A stretch of 64,000 bases of DNA from Spirosoma terrae (lineage in GTDB: Bacteria > Bacteroidota > Bacteroidia > Cytophagales > Spirosomataceae): NCBI RefSeq assembly GCF_010435915.1, contig NZ_JAAFZH010000002.1, positions 1 through 64,000 on the forward strand, read 5' to 3'. This document shows, piece by piece, positions 8,746 to 17,697 of the stretch (the stretch's first letter is position 1; each line of letters opens with the position of its first letter). The position numbers were made by a program, and so were the translations under genes. Below the pieces are notes generated by a model, which saw nothing but the letters and a program-made list of their open reading frames with translations, searched no databases and was not told the DNA's origin.

Positions 8746-9333
8746 TTACTGTTTTAGCAATCTGTCAATCTCCTCCAGAAACGGATAGCCGGGCTCTAAA
8801 TCACATTCAGAAGACAACGCTGCTCGGGCTTTATGGTAGATCGTTAATCTGACGATGTTCTTAGCCTGGCAATGCTCGTCGTAGCCTTTACAGGCGATGA
8901 CCATGGCTGCAGTGGTTGGGTTTTCCCACCAAGTGCCCGATATAACCTGAAAACCGTCGCTTCTTTGCAAACAGCGCCGGTTCCGAACAGTCGGTAAGGG
9001 TATATCGCTTCCCAACCTGGGTCGGAAGATACGCCTGAGCGTATCGCTATAATCACAGGAAATCCTGAATAACGTATCGTTGTAGAAGAACAGAGAAAGA
9101 TTGGTCAGTAATACCTCATCAATCGTTATCTGAGTTGCTGTGAATTTCCGAATATGTGGACAGGAGAGAGCCAGAGTTCCTTTTACCCGTGGCTGATCTT
9201 CCTCCAGAAAGAGACTGGTATTTATCGTACTGGCCGTAGTAATGCCGATCCGATAAGCGCCCAGGCCATCTGTTATTGATTGAGCCTTCGCGAAAGCAGG
9301 TATTAACAAGAATACAAGCAGGAAACGTAGCAT
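8746..9333 (-). CDS. Secreted hypothetical protein
   Basis: 195 residues with a clear signal peptide (MLRFLLVFLLIPAFAKAQS), so exported. The mature part has several cysteines (LSCPHIRK, ISCDYSD, RRCLQR, ACKGYDEHC, SECDLEPGY) that could form disulfides in the periplasm. I do not recognise the family. It lies alone, ahead of two small genes on the same strand. Confidence 0.6.
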   Translation of the reverse strand: MLRFLLVFLLIPAFAKAQSITDGLGAYRIGITTASTINTSLFLEEDQPRVKGTLALSCPHIRKFTATQITIDEVLLTNLSLFFYNDTLFRISCDYSDTLRRIFRPRLGSDIPLPTVRNRRCLQRSDGFQVISGTWWENPTTAAMVIACKGYDEHCQAKNIVRLTIYHKARAALSSECDLEPGYPFLEEIDRLLKQ

Positions 9334-9388
9334 TCATCAGGAAAGCCTGGTTATACGCGGAAAGATAATGCTTTCTGGGGACGATACG

Positions 9389-9640
9389 CTAAGGAGCCGC
9401 AACCGGAATAGGGTTCACGGGATGATGTGGGTAAAAAGGGAAATATCCTGGCTTAAAATCAGGAGTTTTTAGGGCTGATAACTGCCCATGCAGCCGTATG
9501 TCCTGTTCGTTTACGTAGTCAATCTGTATCACACGTATTAGTAGCGTATCCAGGTATAATAGTTCGCCAACCGTAGGTATACGAGACAAACCGATCGACC
9601 GAAAACGGCGCCCCTTAAAATAGACGTAAACGTTATGCAT
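9389..9640 (-). CDS. Small hypothetical protein
   Basis: About 83 residues from the ATG at 9640 (MHNVYVYFKGRRFRSIGLSR). The frame extends to 9718, but that would overlap the upstream gene by 47 bp, whereas 9640 leaves a 31-bp gap. The protein is rich in beta-prone segments and ends in a proline-rich tail (PHHPVNPIPVAAP). No family recognised. It is probably cotranscribed with the gene ending at 9672. Confidence 0.5.
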   Translation of the reverse strand: MHNVYVYFKGRRFRSIGLSRIPTVGELLYLDTLLIRVIQIDYVNEQDIRLHGQLSALKTPDFKPGYFPFYPHHPVNPIPVAAP

Positions 9641-9671
9641 AGAGGTAGTGGAAACTAGTTGAACATATATA

Positions 9672-9857
9672 TTACGACCGATTTGTAAATAGTTGCCAGC
9701 GCTGACCATTACGATCAATAATCTTCTGGGCTCTGCTCAGCGTTGGGCAAATGGCAACAATAAGACCCGCTTGCGGGCATACAATCTGGTAGGCATCGCG
9801 CTGACCTGTATTCGTAAACACTGGCTGAGCGTTAATAACAAAGCCTTTATAAATCAT
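9672..9857 (-). CDS. Small hypothetical protein
   Basis: 61 residues (MIYKGFVINAQPVFTNTGQR, then ...GLIVAICPTLSRAQKIIDR). The pattern of a short beta strand pair followed by an amphipathic helix (LSRAQKIIDRNGQRW) resembles many small Bacteroidota proteins with unknown roles. It lies 31 bp upstream of the next small gene and is divergent from the lipoprotein gene at 9995. Confidence 0.45.
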   Translation of the reverse strand: MIYKGFVINAQPVFTNTGQRDAYQIVCPQAGLIVAICPTLSRAQKIIDRNGQRWQLFTNRS

Positions 9858-9994
9858 TGTGAACAGGATTATATGCTCCTTATACGAAAAAAGGATAGTC
9901 GTAAGATTTCTTTTTAGCCTGTTTATTAATTAAAAGGTTGTATACTATGATTATTGACTAAAAATAAAGCTAGTATTTAGTCGAAATGGATCAT

Positions 9995-10834
9995 ATGAAA
10001 AATTTATCTTTTATGCTGGCCTTGCTTGCTATGCTTTTGTATGGCTGTAAGGATGCACCGGTTGAAACGTCCGTCGCAATACCATCTGGTCAGAGAGTAA
10101 GCCGTCTTACTACCTCCTACCTGCGCATTCTGAATCAGGACCCGTTGTTAGACACGGTTGTGGTTGATGGAACGGTCTATTCAATTGCGTCAAAAGACAG
10201 CATGGCTTTTCAGTACGACAGTCAGGATCGATTAATCAACTTCGACAGAACACAGTTTTCGGGCGGCCCTGGTGGCTCGTATACGAATGGACCTCTCAAA
10301 AATGTGTATGCATACAGTAACGGTCAGTTTCAGGAGGTTGAAGGCGGAACCGGCAGCCGGTTTAGTTACAAACTGGATAACACGCAACGTAGAGTATTGA
10401 GCCGGACAAAGAAACGAAACTTGTATACAGAGCTGGATACCCTAAGACAGTACTCACCTGAAGGTATTTTAACCAGTGTACAAACCGCGAATTATCGTCA
10501 GGTCTTTACTATCGAAAATGGGAACGTAACGCGCATCGAGCAGTACAGTAACAGAACCAATAAGCTCGATCAGACGACGGAGCTGACATATGACCTTGCC
10601 CATACTGCGCCACCTGCTCAGTTTACTTTTTTGGGCGAAACCAGCCGAAATGCCCTGGCGAACAAAAAAGTTCAGGATTACACCGCGCCTGGGGGAGCCG
10701 TTACGTATACCTACTCCTACAGGAATCTTTACGACTCACAAGGTAGAACGATTCGCCAGATTGAATACCACCAGGATTCCGCTATTAATCAAGGAAAACC
10801 GTATTTCTGGACTGCCACGGATTACTACTATTAA
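9995..10834 (+). CDS. Lipoprotein with YD/DUF4595-like repeats
   Basis: 279 residues from ATG 9995; the earlier ATG at 9986 would put three charged or polar residues before the signal. A lipobox ends LLYGC (C18), so it is a lipid-anchored envelope protein. The body has repeated short beta-hairpin units (FQYDSQDRLINF, RQYSPEGILTSV, YLYDSQGR-like NLYDSQGRTIRQIEY) as in DUF4595 or YD-repeat proteins. Function unknown. It precedes the TonB receptor gene by 148 bp on the same strand. Confidence 0.65.
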   Translation: MKNLSFMLALLAMLLYGCKDAPVETSVAIPSGQRVSRLTTSYLRILNQDPLLDTVVVDGTVYSIASKDSMAFQYDSQDRLINFDRTQFSGGPGGSYTNGPLKNVYAYSNGQFQEVEGGTGSRFSYKLDNTQRRVLSRTKKRNLYTELDTLRQYSPEGILTSVQTANYRQVFTIENGNVTRIEQYSNRTNKLDQTTELTYDLAHTAPPAQFTFLGETSRNALANKKVQDYTAPGGAVTYTYSYRNLYDSQGRTIRQIEYHQDSAINQGKPYFWTATDYYY

Positions 10835-10982
10835 CGATTGGGCAAAAGAATTCGGCAAACGCGTTGAGCGAGGAGAATTGGTTGCTGATTGTCTTTCAAT
10901 AGCAACCTCTTATGCTACGTTTACCTCTGTTGACACTGACTAACGGTTAGATCAATTGGGTAGATCACAATCTCCTTTATTC

Positions 10983-13397
10983 ATGATTAGTAAACAGAGT
11001 TACTTACTCATTCTATGCTTTTTACCTCTACTGACAATTGCCCAAGTAAAACCGGAAAATCAGATCGCTATTCGGGGATTACTCGTCGATGATCAAAACA
11101 AGCCAGTTCCGTTCGGCAACATCGCGCTATACCAGAAAAGCGATTCGACGCTGATAACGGGGGCGGTTTCCGACGAGGCCGGGGCATTTGAGATGCGTAG
11201 CAAACCCGGTCAATTCTCCGTAAAAATCAGTGTACTGGGTTATCAGGAACGGCGCATTGCATTGGTTCAGGTAGCGAATCAGGCTATTGATCTGGGTAGA
11301 ATCGCTCTCAAAGCTGGCTCCAAACGACTGGAAGAAGTAGTCGTTAGGGGCGAGCGCAGCCAGATGGAATTGTCGTTAGACAAGCGTGTATTCAATGTCG
11401 GTAAAGATCTGGCGAACGCAGGGGCAACGGCCGCCGATATTCTCAGTAACGTACCGTCCGTAGCCGTTGATGCCGAAGGTAATGTTAGCCTTCGGGGGAG
11501 CAATAGTGTTCGAATCCTGATTGATGGCAAACCATCGGGGCTCGTTAGCTTTAAGGGCGGAAGCGGATTGCAGCAATTGCAGGGAAGCGCTATCGAGCGA
11601 GTTGAGGTGATTACAAATCCATCGGCACGCTACGAAGCGGAAGGAATGGGCGGCATCATTAATATCATTCTCAAAAAAGAGCAGCGCGAAGGTATTAATG
11701 GCTCGTTCGATGTCATTACTGGGTATCCGACCAATTTTGGGTTGGCTGCTAATGTCAATTACCGCCGAAAAAACCTGAATTTCTTTGTCAATTATACCAA
11801 CTCATTTCGCAATACGCCCGGACGTAACGCTTTGTATCAGGAGCTGTACCGTAACGACACTACGTTTATTACGCAGCAAAACTCAACGAGTCATCTGAAA
11901 GGAATCAACAACAATGCCCGCGCCGGACTGGACTATTTCTTTGACTCGAAAAACGTACTGACGGCTTCCTACACCTGGCGACTGAGTAAAGGAAAACGCT
12001 TTTCAGACATTTACTACCGCGATTATCAGTTTACGACCAGCAACCTGCAGAGTATCACGAATCGGACGCAGGACGAGACCGAAACCGAACCCAATTCTGA
12101 GTATGCCCTTACTTATAAGCGATCGTTTAAACGGGAGGGCCATACGCTCACGGCTGATGTCCGGTTTCTGGATAACTGGGAAAGCTCCGATCAATATTTC
12201 GCCCAAAAGACGTTTAAACCCGATGGTAATACGTTGATGGTTCCTTCGGTACTGCAACGTAGCGTAAATGACGAAACCGAAAAGCAATTTCTGGTTCAGA
12301 TCGACTACGTACAGCCATTCAGCAAGAACGGAAAATTTGAAGCGGGACTACGTAGCAGCACCCGCGACATGACGAATGATTATGCCGTTACGCAGCAGGA
12401 AAATGATGGGAGCTGGACGCCTTTGCCGGGGCTGGTAAACGATTTCCTGTATCAGGAACGTATCAATGCACTGTATGGCATTGTTGGGAATAAGGCGCGG
12501 AAGTTTTCGTACCAGCTTGGCCTGCGAGCCGAAAAAACCGACGTAACAACCACACTGCGACGTACGAACGATGTGAATCCCCGGCATTACACAAACCTAT
12601 TTCCCAGTGCTCACGTTTCGTATGATCTTCCACGCCAGCATGCGCTCCAGCTCAGTTATAGCCGACGCATTCGACGACCACAATACAATGATCTGAGTCC
12701 GTTCTCTACCTTCAGCGATAATCGAAACTTCTGGAGTGGCAATCCGAATCTGAACCCTGAATTTACGAATGCGTTTGAAGTTGGCCATATCAAGTACTTT
12801 ACCAAAGGATCTATTAGCTCATCAGTTTATTATCGGCATACCGAAGACAAAATCCTGTCGATTCGTCGGGTAAATGATCAGGGATTTTCAACCACGCGTC
12901 CCGAAAACCTGAGTAGCGAAAATTCGTATGGTGCTGAATTTGCTGGTTCCCACGCACTCTATACCTGGTGGAAACTTGATGGGAGTTTTAATTTCTTCCG
13001 GGCTATAACCAACGGTAGCAATCTGGACCTGAACTATCAGAGTGATACGTATAGCTGGTTTACCCGGATGATTTCCCGATTCAATCTGCCCAAATCGATC
13101 GATGTACAGTTAAGAGGGAATTACGAAGCGGCCCAGAAAACGCCACAGGGCCGTCGGAAGGGATTAGCTACACTCGATTTTTCGGCCAGTAAAGACTTAC
13201 TGAACAACAATGCTACGTTGACCCTTAACGTACTGGATGTATTCAATTCCCGGCGTTTTCGGAATATCACAGAAGGGGATAATTTCTACGCTGAAAGCAC
13301 GTCGCAATTTCGTCTGCGTCAGATCAACGTAACGTTTAGCTATCGGTTACGTCAGGCTAAGAAAAAAGAAAAAGAAGGGGGAGAGGGCGAGTTTTAA
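10983..13397 (+). CDS. TonB-dependent outer-membrane receptor
   Basis: 804 residues from the ATG at 10983, which begins a good signal peptide (MISKQSYLLILCFLPLLTIA); the frame opens earlier, at 10956. Domain order: carboxypeptidase-regulatory-like beta sandwich (about 25-110, VPFGNIALYQKSDSTLITGA), TonB plug (about 115-220, GSNSVRILIDGKPSG), then a long beta-barrel of the OMP_b-brl_3 type, ending with an aromatic-rich strand close to the C-terminus. No SusD-like partner is adjacent, so this is a SusD-independent receptor of unknown substrate. Confidence 0.88.
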   Translation: MISKQSYLLILCFLPLLTIAQVKPENQIAIRGLLVDDQNKPVPFGNIALYQKSDSTLITGAVSDEAGAFEMRSKPGQFSVKISVLGYQERRIALVQVANQAIDLGRIALKAGSKRLEEVVVRGERSQMELSLDKRVFNVGKDLANAGATAADILSNVPSVAVDAEGNVSLRGSNSVRILIDGKPSGLVSFKGGSGLQQLQGSAIERVEVITNPSARYEAEGMGGIINIILKKEQREGINGSFDVITGYPTNFGLAANVNYRRKNLNFFVNYTNSFRNTPGRNALYQELYRNDTTFITQQNSTSHLKGINNNARAGLDYFFDSKNVLTASYTWRLSKGKRFSDIYYRDYQFTTSNLQSITNRTQDETETEPNSEYALTYKRSFKREGHTLTADVRFLDNWESSDQYFAQKTFKPDGNTLMVPSVLQRSVNDETEKQFLVQIDYVQPFSKNGKFEAGLRSSTRDMTNDYAVTQQENDGSWTPLPGLVNDFLYQERINALYGIVGNKARKFSYQLGLRAEKTDVTTTLRRTNDVNPRHYTNLFPSAHVSYDLPRQHALQLSYSRRIRRPQYNDLSPFSTFSDNRNFWSGNPNLNPEFTNAFEVGHIKYFTKGSISSSVYYRHTEDKILSIRRVNDQGFSTTRPENLSSENSYGAEFAGSHALYTWWKLDGSFNFFRAITNGSNLDLNYQSDTYSWFTRMISRFNLPKSIDVQLRGNYEAAQKTPQGRRKGLATLDFSASKDLLNNNATLTLNVLDVFNSRRFRNITEGDNFYAESTSQFRLRQINVTFSYRLRQAKKKEKEGGEGEF

Positions 13398-13654
13398 CAG
13401 CCTATATAGCATAACTACCGTAACCGCCAATCAATTTTTCGGTCAAGTAGGCGTGTGAGCAACCGATATGATGCATACCCATTGGGGTAATTTATTGACG
13501 GAAAGCCTATCAATTCGTTGGAGTTGATGAGCTTTGGTTCTCTAGTTTGTTCTTTTTTGTGCCTTCGAACCTGTAAAGTGGTGATTACAGTAAAATATGG
13601 CCAGCTTTTTGTTTTACTACTTATAGACTATTGGCCAAGTAGCATATATTTTGA

Positions 13655-15833
13655 ATGCGCTCCTTCCTCTTTGTAATTTCTATAATCAGCTACGGGCTAT
13701 TTCCCTTTTGGGGCTATAGTCAGTCTATTTAGCCCGCTATTCTGGTGAGCGATACAACCCGGTTTCTATCGGTTGGTCGCCAGTTGGGTGTTTTGGACGA
13801 TAAAACGACCAAACTAACATTTGAACAGGTCAGACGAAGAACTGATTTTGTGCCCAGCCGTTCCGAAACATTTCAGTACGGCTACAGTAGCAGCGCTTAT
13901 TGGTTTCGGTTGCGGATTACGAACCAAAGTCTGGAAAATACAAAACACTGGTTAATCGGATTGCTCGATGCGTCGTCAATCGACTATGCAGACTGCTACG
14001 TTGAGTATGCTGACGGACGGGTAGAGCACCAGACGGGTGGCTTGAAAAGACCCTACGTAGATCGCGGTTTTTTCGCAACAACGCCCTTCTTTCGGATCAA
14101 TTTACTAACTAACGAGCCGGTTACGGTCTATTTTCGCATCGAAAGTAGCGCAGCGATGTTTGGCAAGGTGACCATCTGGGAAGAGTACTACAATCTGAGC
14201 AAAGGACGGGTTATCATTTTTGCTATCTGGATGTTTCTGGGGCTTTTTATTCTGCGTTCGCTGAATAGTTTTGTGCTGGCCCGGTTTGTTTCCAATCGTC
14301 ATTTTCGTTTTTATGCGGTATGTACATTTCTGCTGTATCTGGCTACGCTGGCCCGTACCGGAATCTACCCAATCCTTTTATCGAATCACCCGCAACTCCT
14401 CGACTGGGTTCCTGCGGGCATGGGTCGGTTAATGCCGATGGGGTTGTCTGTCTGGCTGTATTCACTGCTTGATAATCGACCGATTTTACGGCCGCCCCGC
14501 TGGTTATTGCTCGCCATTGCCGGCACTAGCTTTATAGGAATATTTTTGTCATTAGTTGTGCAAAACGCTTTCATCGGCCAGTTCTTTGCCGCGCTGGTGC
14601 TGCTTACCTACGTCCTGTTCTTTATAGGAGCGGGTATCATCTGGAAACTTGGGCCGCGAACCGCTCTGGTTTTTGTGGTGCCGATTGCCATTTGTACAAT
14701 TCCTTTTTCGCTCTATCAACTACAGTCGCTGGCCCTAATCCCGTATCATCCGGGTATCAGTCAACTGGCACTGCTGGCGCTGGCTCTCGAAATGGTGTCG
14801 ATGTCGCTGGTCTTAGGACGTATCGTGCAGTCCTATATTAAAGAACGGGTGGCTGTGGCCAATGCGCTGATCCAGGAAAAAGTGGAAGTAGATAAACTAC
14901 AGGAACTCGATGCGCTGAAGACCCAGTTTTTTACCAATATTTCTCACGAATTCAGAACGCCACTGACACTGATTCTGGCACCGATTACCGAGCTGAAAGA
15001 ACGCTACCCAACTGAAAACGTACTGACCCTGATGGAACGTAACGGGAACCGGTTGCTGACACTGATTAACCAATTGCTCGATCTGAGCAAGCTCGAAGCG
15101 GGTCACCTGAAACCTGTGCCCGAACCCGGCGATATAGCGGGGTTTTTCCGGGCGCTGGCTAGTGCTTTTAGTTCACTGGCGCAGAGTCGACAGATCCATT
15201 TCGTCTTTGACCAGTCGGAAACTGGTTGGTGGGCCTTCTACGACCGCGATAAGCTGGAGAAAATCGTTACCAATCTGCTATCGAATGCCTTTAAGTTCAC
15301 GCCCAACGGAAAAGAAGTCCGGATGATGGTTCGGTACCCGCACGAGGATCGGGTTAGGATCACAATTCAGGATACGGGCATCGGAATTTCAAAGGCCAAC
15401 CTTCCCCATATTTTTGAACGTTTTTATCAGCGCTCCCCCGATGCGGTCGATGGCCAGATGAACCGGGCTTACGAAGGTACGGGTGTAGGGTTGGCGATAG
15501 TGCACGAACTGGTTCGGGTACTGGGCGGAACAATTGACGTAACGAGCCAGGAGGGCATAGGTACTACGTTTACGGTTTCGCTGCCTCTTGTACCGGTTCT
15601 CGATCCGCCCGACGTAGTGACGGAAGAAAAAATAGAACATCCTATTGCTGCCAATATTGCTAGCAAACAGTTGTCGGTTGCGTTGCCCTCATCGGATTCG
15701 TTAACCGACGTAGCATCGAAAGAGCTATTGCTAATCATCGACGATAATCCCGATATTCGGTCTTATATACGCAGTATTTTCGACGCCGATTATCAGATTC
15801 TTGAAGCCGTTGATGGACAGGACGGTGGGCTCC
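13655..15833 (+). pseudogene. Hybrid histidine kinase with 7TM-DISM sensor, broken at both ends
   Basis: An ATG at 13655 opens a signal peptide (MRSFLFVISIISYGLFPFWG, then YSQSI). It is followed in frame by TAG at 13730-13732 and then by the rest of the protein without further stops (...PAILVSDTTRFLSVGRQL). Domains: extracellular DISM beta domain (to about 14200), seven membrane segments (14200-14850), HisKA with SHEFRTPLTLIL near 14943, HATPase with LLSNAFKFTP, DTGIGI and GTGVGLAI, then a receiver that breaks off after EAVDGQDG near 15826. A GTG at 13745 could start a product without a signal peptide, but the DISM domain must be exported. Best read as a decayed or deletion-fused gene. Confidence 0.75.
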
Positions 15834-16650
15834 CAGACGGCCACAGTGGGTAAATCCTTTAACCTGAACCTGGCCAACACGTTTGTCGATCAGGAGACGC
15901 CCAATCAGCTCACCCTATCGGCCAGTGGTTTACCAGCGGGTCTTGTCTTGTAGGGAACAGCCATCAGTGGCACCCCTTCGGTGAGTGGAGTCTCGACGGT
16001 GATCCTGACGACGACCGATGGCGGTGGACTGACCAACACGACCAGCTTTTCGCTGACGGTGAGTCCAGCTCAATCCACGACTACGACACCGCCGACTGGT
16101 TTTGCCATCACGGGCGTACAGACGGTAAGCTGTGAAACCGTGAGTGCAGGCCTGCGCCGGGTGCGCTTTACGCCCCAGTACGCGGGTGTTACTGGCCAGA
16201 CCATCAGTTTTCGGGTGGAGAATGAGCTGGCGGCCACCACGGCGTCATGTCCTTATACGCTGAATTTGTACACGGATAATCCGGCCATTACCTTGAAGGC
16301 TCAACAGGTGGGCAGTGGAGGAGAGGTTAGTTACCGTTACAACTGGCTGGCAGCTTGTTCAGCACCGGCTCGGGTTGGCTACACCAGAGGTCCAGACTCG
16401 ACTGGAGGTGACCGTATTGGGCAACCCGGTGGAAGGTGAGTTTGTGGAGATCGAGATTCGGGGTGCTGCCCGCCAATCAGTATCGGCTGAATTGGTAGAT
16501 CAGCAGGGTAGAACAGTCTGCCGGCAACGTATTGACGAGGCTAGCACCTTGGAGCGGATGAGTTTACCGGTGGGGTATAGCCGAGGGGTGTTGCTACTCA
16601 GTGTTCAGGGGGCTTATGAGCGTCAGCAAGTCAAAGTGATTATGAAGTAA
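15823..16650 (+). pseudogene. 3' remnant of repeat protein: one module plus T9SS sorting tail
   Basis: From about 15831 the frame reads SQTATVGKSFNLNLANTFVD and continues through a full module like those at 1-1402, including CETVSAGLRRVRFTPQY, YTLNLYTDNP and YNWLAAC. A TAG interrupts it at 15951-15953. A frameshift near 16360-16400 moves to another frame that ends in a T9SS type A sorting domain (LEVTVLGNPVEGEFVEIEIR, ending ...KVIMK). It directly abuts the truncated kinase, so its 5' part is lost. Not expected to make the full product. Confidence 0.8.
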
Positions 16651-16828
16651 TTGCTCTTTTTTGATCATGAACCAAGGGGCTGATTCCGCAGAGTAGGTCC
16701 TTTGGTTTTGAGTGTGGTCTGGAATCTTAGTATCCATTGACTGTATACGTCAGGCATTTATCATAAGTCTGTCATATGGCCTGTGATACACAGTTATACG
16801 TGTGTGGTAGATTGCCCCCGAACTAAAT

Positions 16829-16918
16829 AGAAAAAGGCTAATCAGTAAATTTGGAGTTTGACACTCGAAAACTGATTAGCCTTTATTCAAAAACGGAGTC
16901 TCTCTAAAAGATTTGAAC
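16829..16918. repeat. Degraded copy of tRNA-Thr 3' end and its terminator
   Basis: Direct repeat of 20523-20612. Both hold the stem GGCTAATCAGT/ACTGATTAGCC with a similar loop, the motif TTCAAAAAC or GTCAAAAAC, and then the 3' acceptor and T-arm of a tRNA. The tRNA part is GAGCCTCCTACGGGATTCGAAC in the intact copy and GGAGTCTCTCTAAAAGATTTGAAC here. The copy stops where the anticodon arm would begin. An attachment-site duplication left by an integrative element is a natural explanation. Confidence 0.7.
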
Positions 16919-17155
16919 TGATAAAATGGCTGATAATTAATAGGTAGATTTGGCTTATAAAAAGTGGACAAAGGAATAGGTGATGGGCGATGAAATAACT
17001 AAAATTTTTATTGGAGCCGGAGGATGCTGATCGACAGCAAGTTGTATTTTTATCATAAACACAAGTTTCTTTTATTGGTAGCTTGGCTTGGTCAGAGGTA
17101 AGCGGGTGGTTTCCTTTATTTTATACGTGTTTTACAAACCTATTTGTGATAGCGA

Positions 17156-17219
17156 TGCCATGTCCTAGAATAAGTTTACAGCTCAGTTAGGGGCTGTAAA
17201 CTTATTCTAGGACATGGCA
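17156..17219. repeat. Perfect 27-bp inverted repeat
   Basis: Arms 17156-17182 and 17193-17219 are exact complements around a 10-nt loop. The outer end reads TGCCATGTCC, a motif also found at the tips of hairpins 26235-26307 and 40759-40829. No gene ends nearby and there is no T-run. Confidence 0.8.
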
Positions 17220-17697
17220 GGTCAACTAGTCCTTCATTGGCTTGTCGTTTGATCCGCAACGGCGGACCGTCATCGTTGAAGTGTTGATCGAGCAATACCA
17301 CATCGACGAGCGGCTATGCTGACCGAGCCCACTTATTTACAGACGGCTAGTCAAGTTTGACGCGCCTGAATTCGAGAAGCTGACATGGTTAAGGTTAAAA
17401 AAGAATGGCTAACCGAAAATAGTCTTTTTCTCAGAAACTTAGTATGTTCCTAACTGTAGCGGATGTTGCTAACCATCACACATCAACACTAGTTGTCATT
17501 TGGCAAAAAGTGAAGGGTGAGGGGATAGAAATGATTGACAGGTTGCCAATCTCAGAAATCGCTCATTTTACGGAGACAAATCACAAAAACGTTCTTGCTA
17601 AAATACGAGTTGAACGATCCCATATCATTTTAATCTATCAATACATAAGCTAGATTTCATAGGAAACCTGGCTTATGTGTTCTGCTATTTTACAGCC

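Larger units (their letters stand above)
16651..17697. other. Gene-poor stretch with repeats
   Basis: Apart from the tRNA-end copy at 16829-16918 and the hairpin at 17156-17219 I see no convincing gene. A short frame after 17230 (FDPQRRTVIVEVLIEQYHID) looks like a coding scrap but is closed by stops. A 69-codon frame at 17444-17653 has no recognisable features. An 8-bp hairpin (ACATAAGC/GCTTATGT) at 17643-17678 may end the minus-strand gene at 17698. Confidence 0.6.

Noticed and set aside
13730..13732. TAG recoded as an amino acid
   Set aside because: Only one instance, in a gene already truncated at its other end; decay is simpler. No suppressor tRNA seen.
262..16390. Invertible DNA segment between opposite-facing modules
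   Set aside because: The modules at the window start and at 15823 are similar in protein but appear too diverged in DNA for efficient recombination.
17444..17653. 69-codon plus-strand frame
   Set aside because: No recognisable domain, no promoter box, lies in a decayed region; not enough support.
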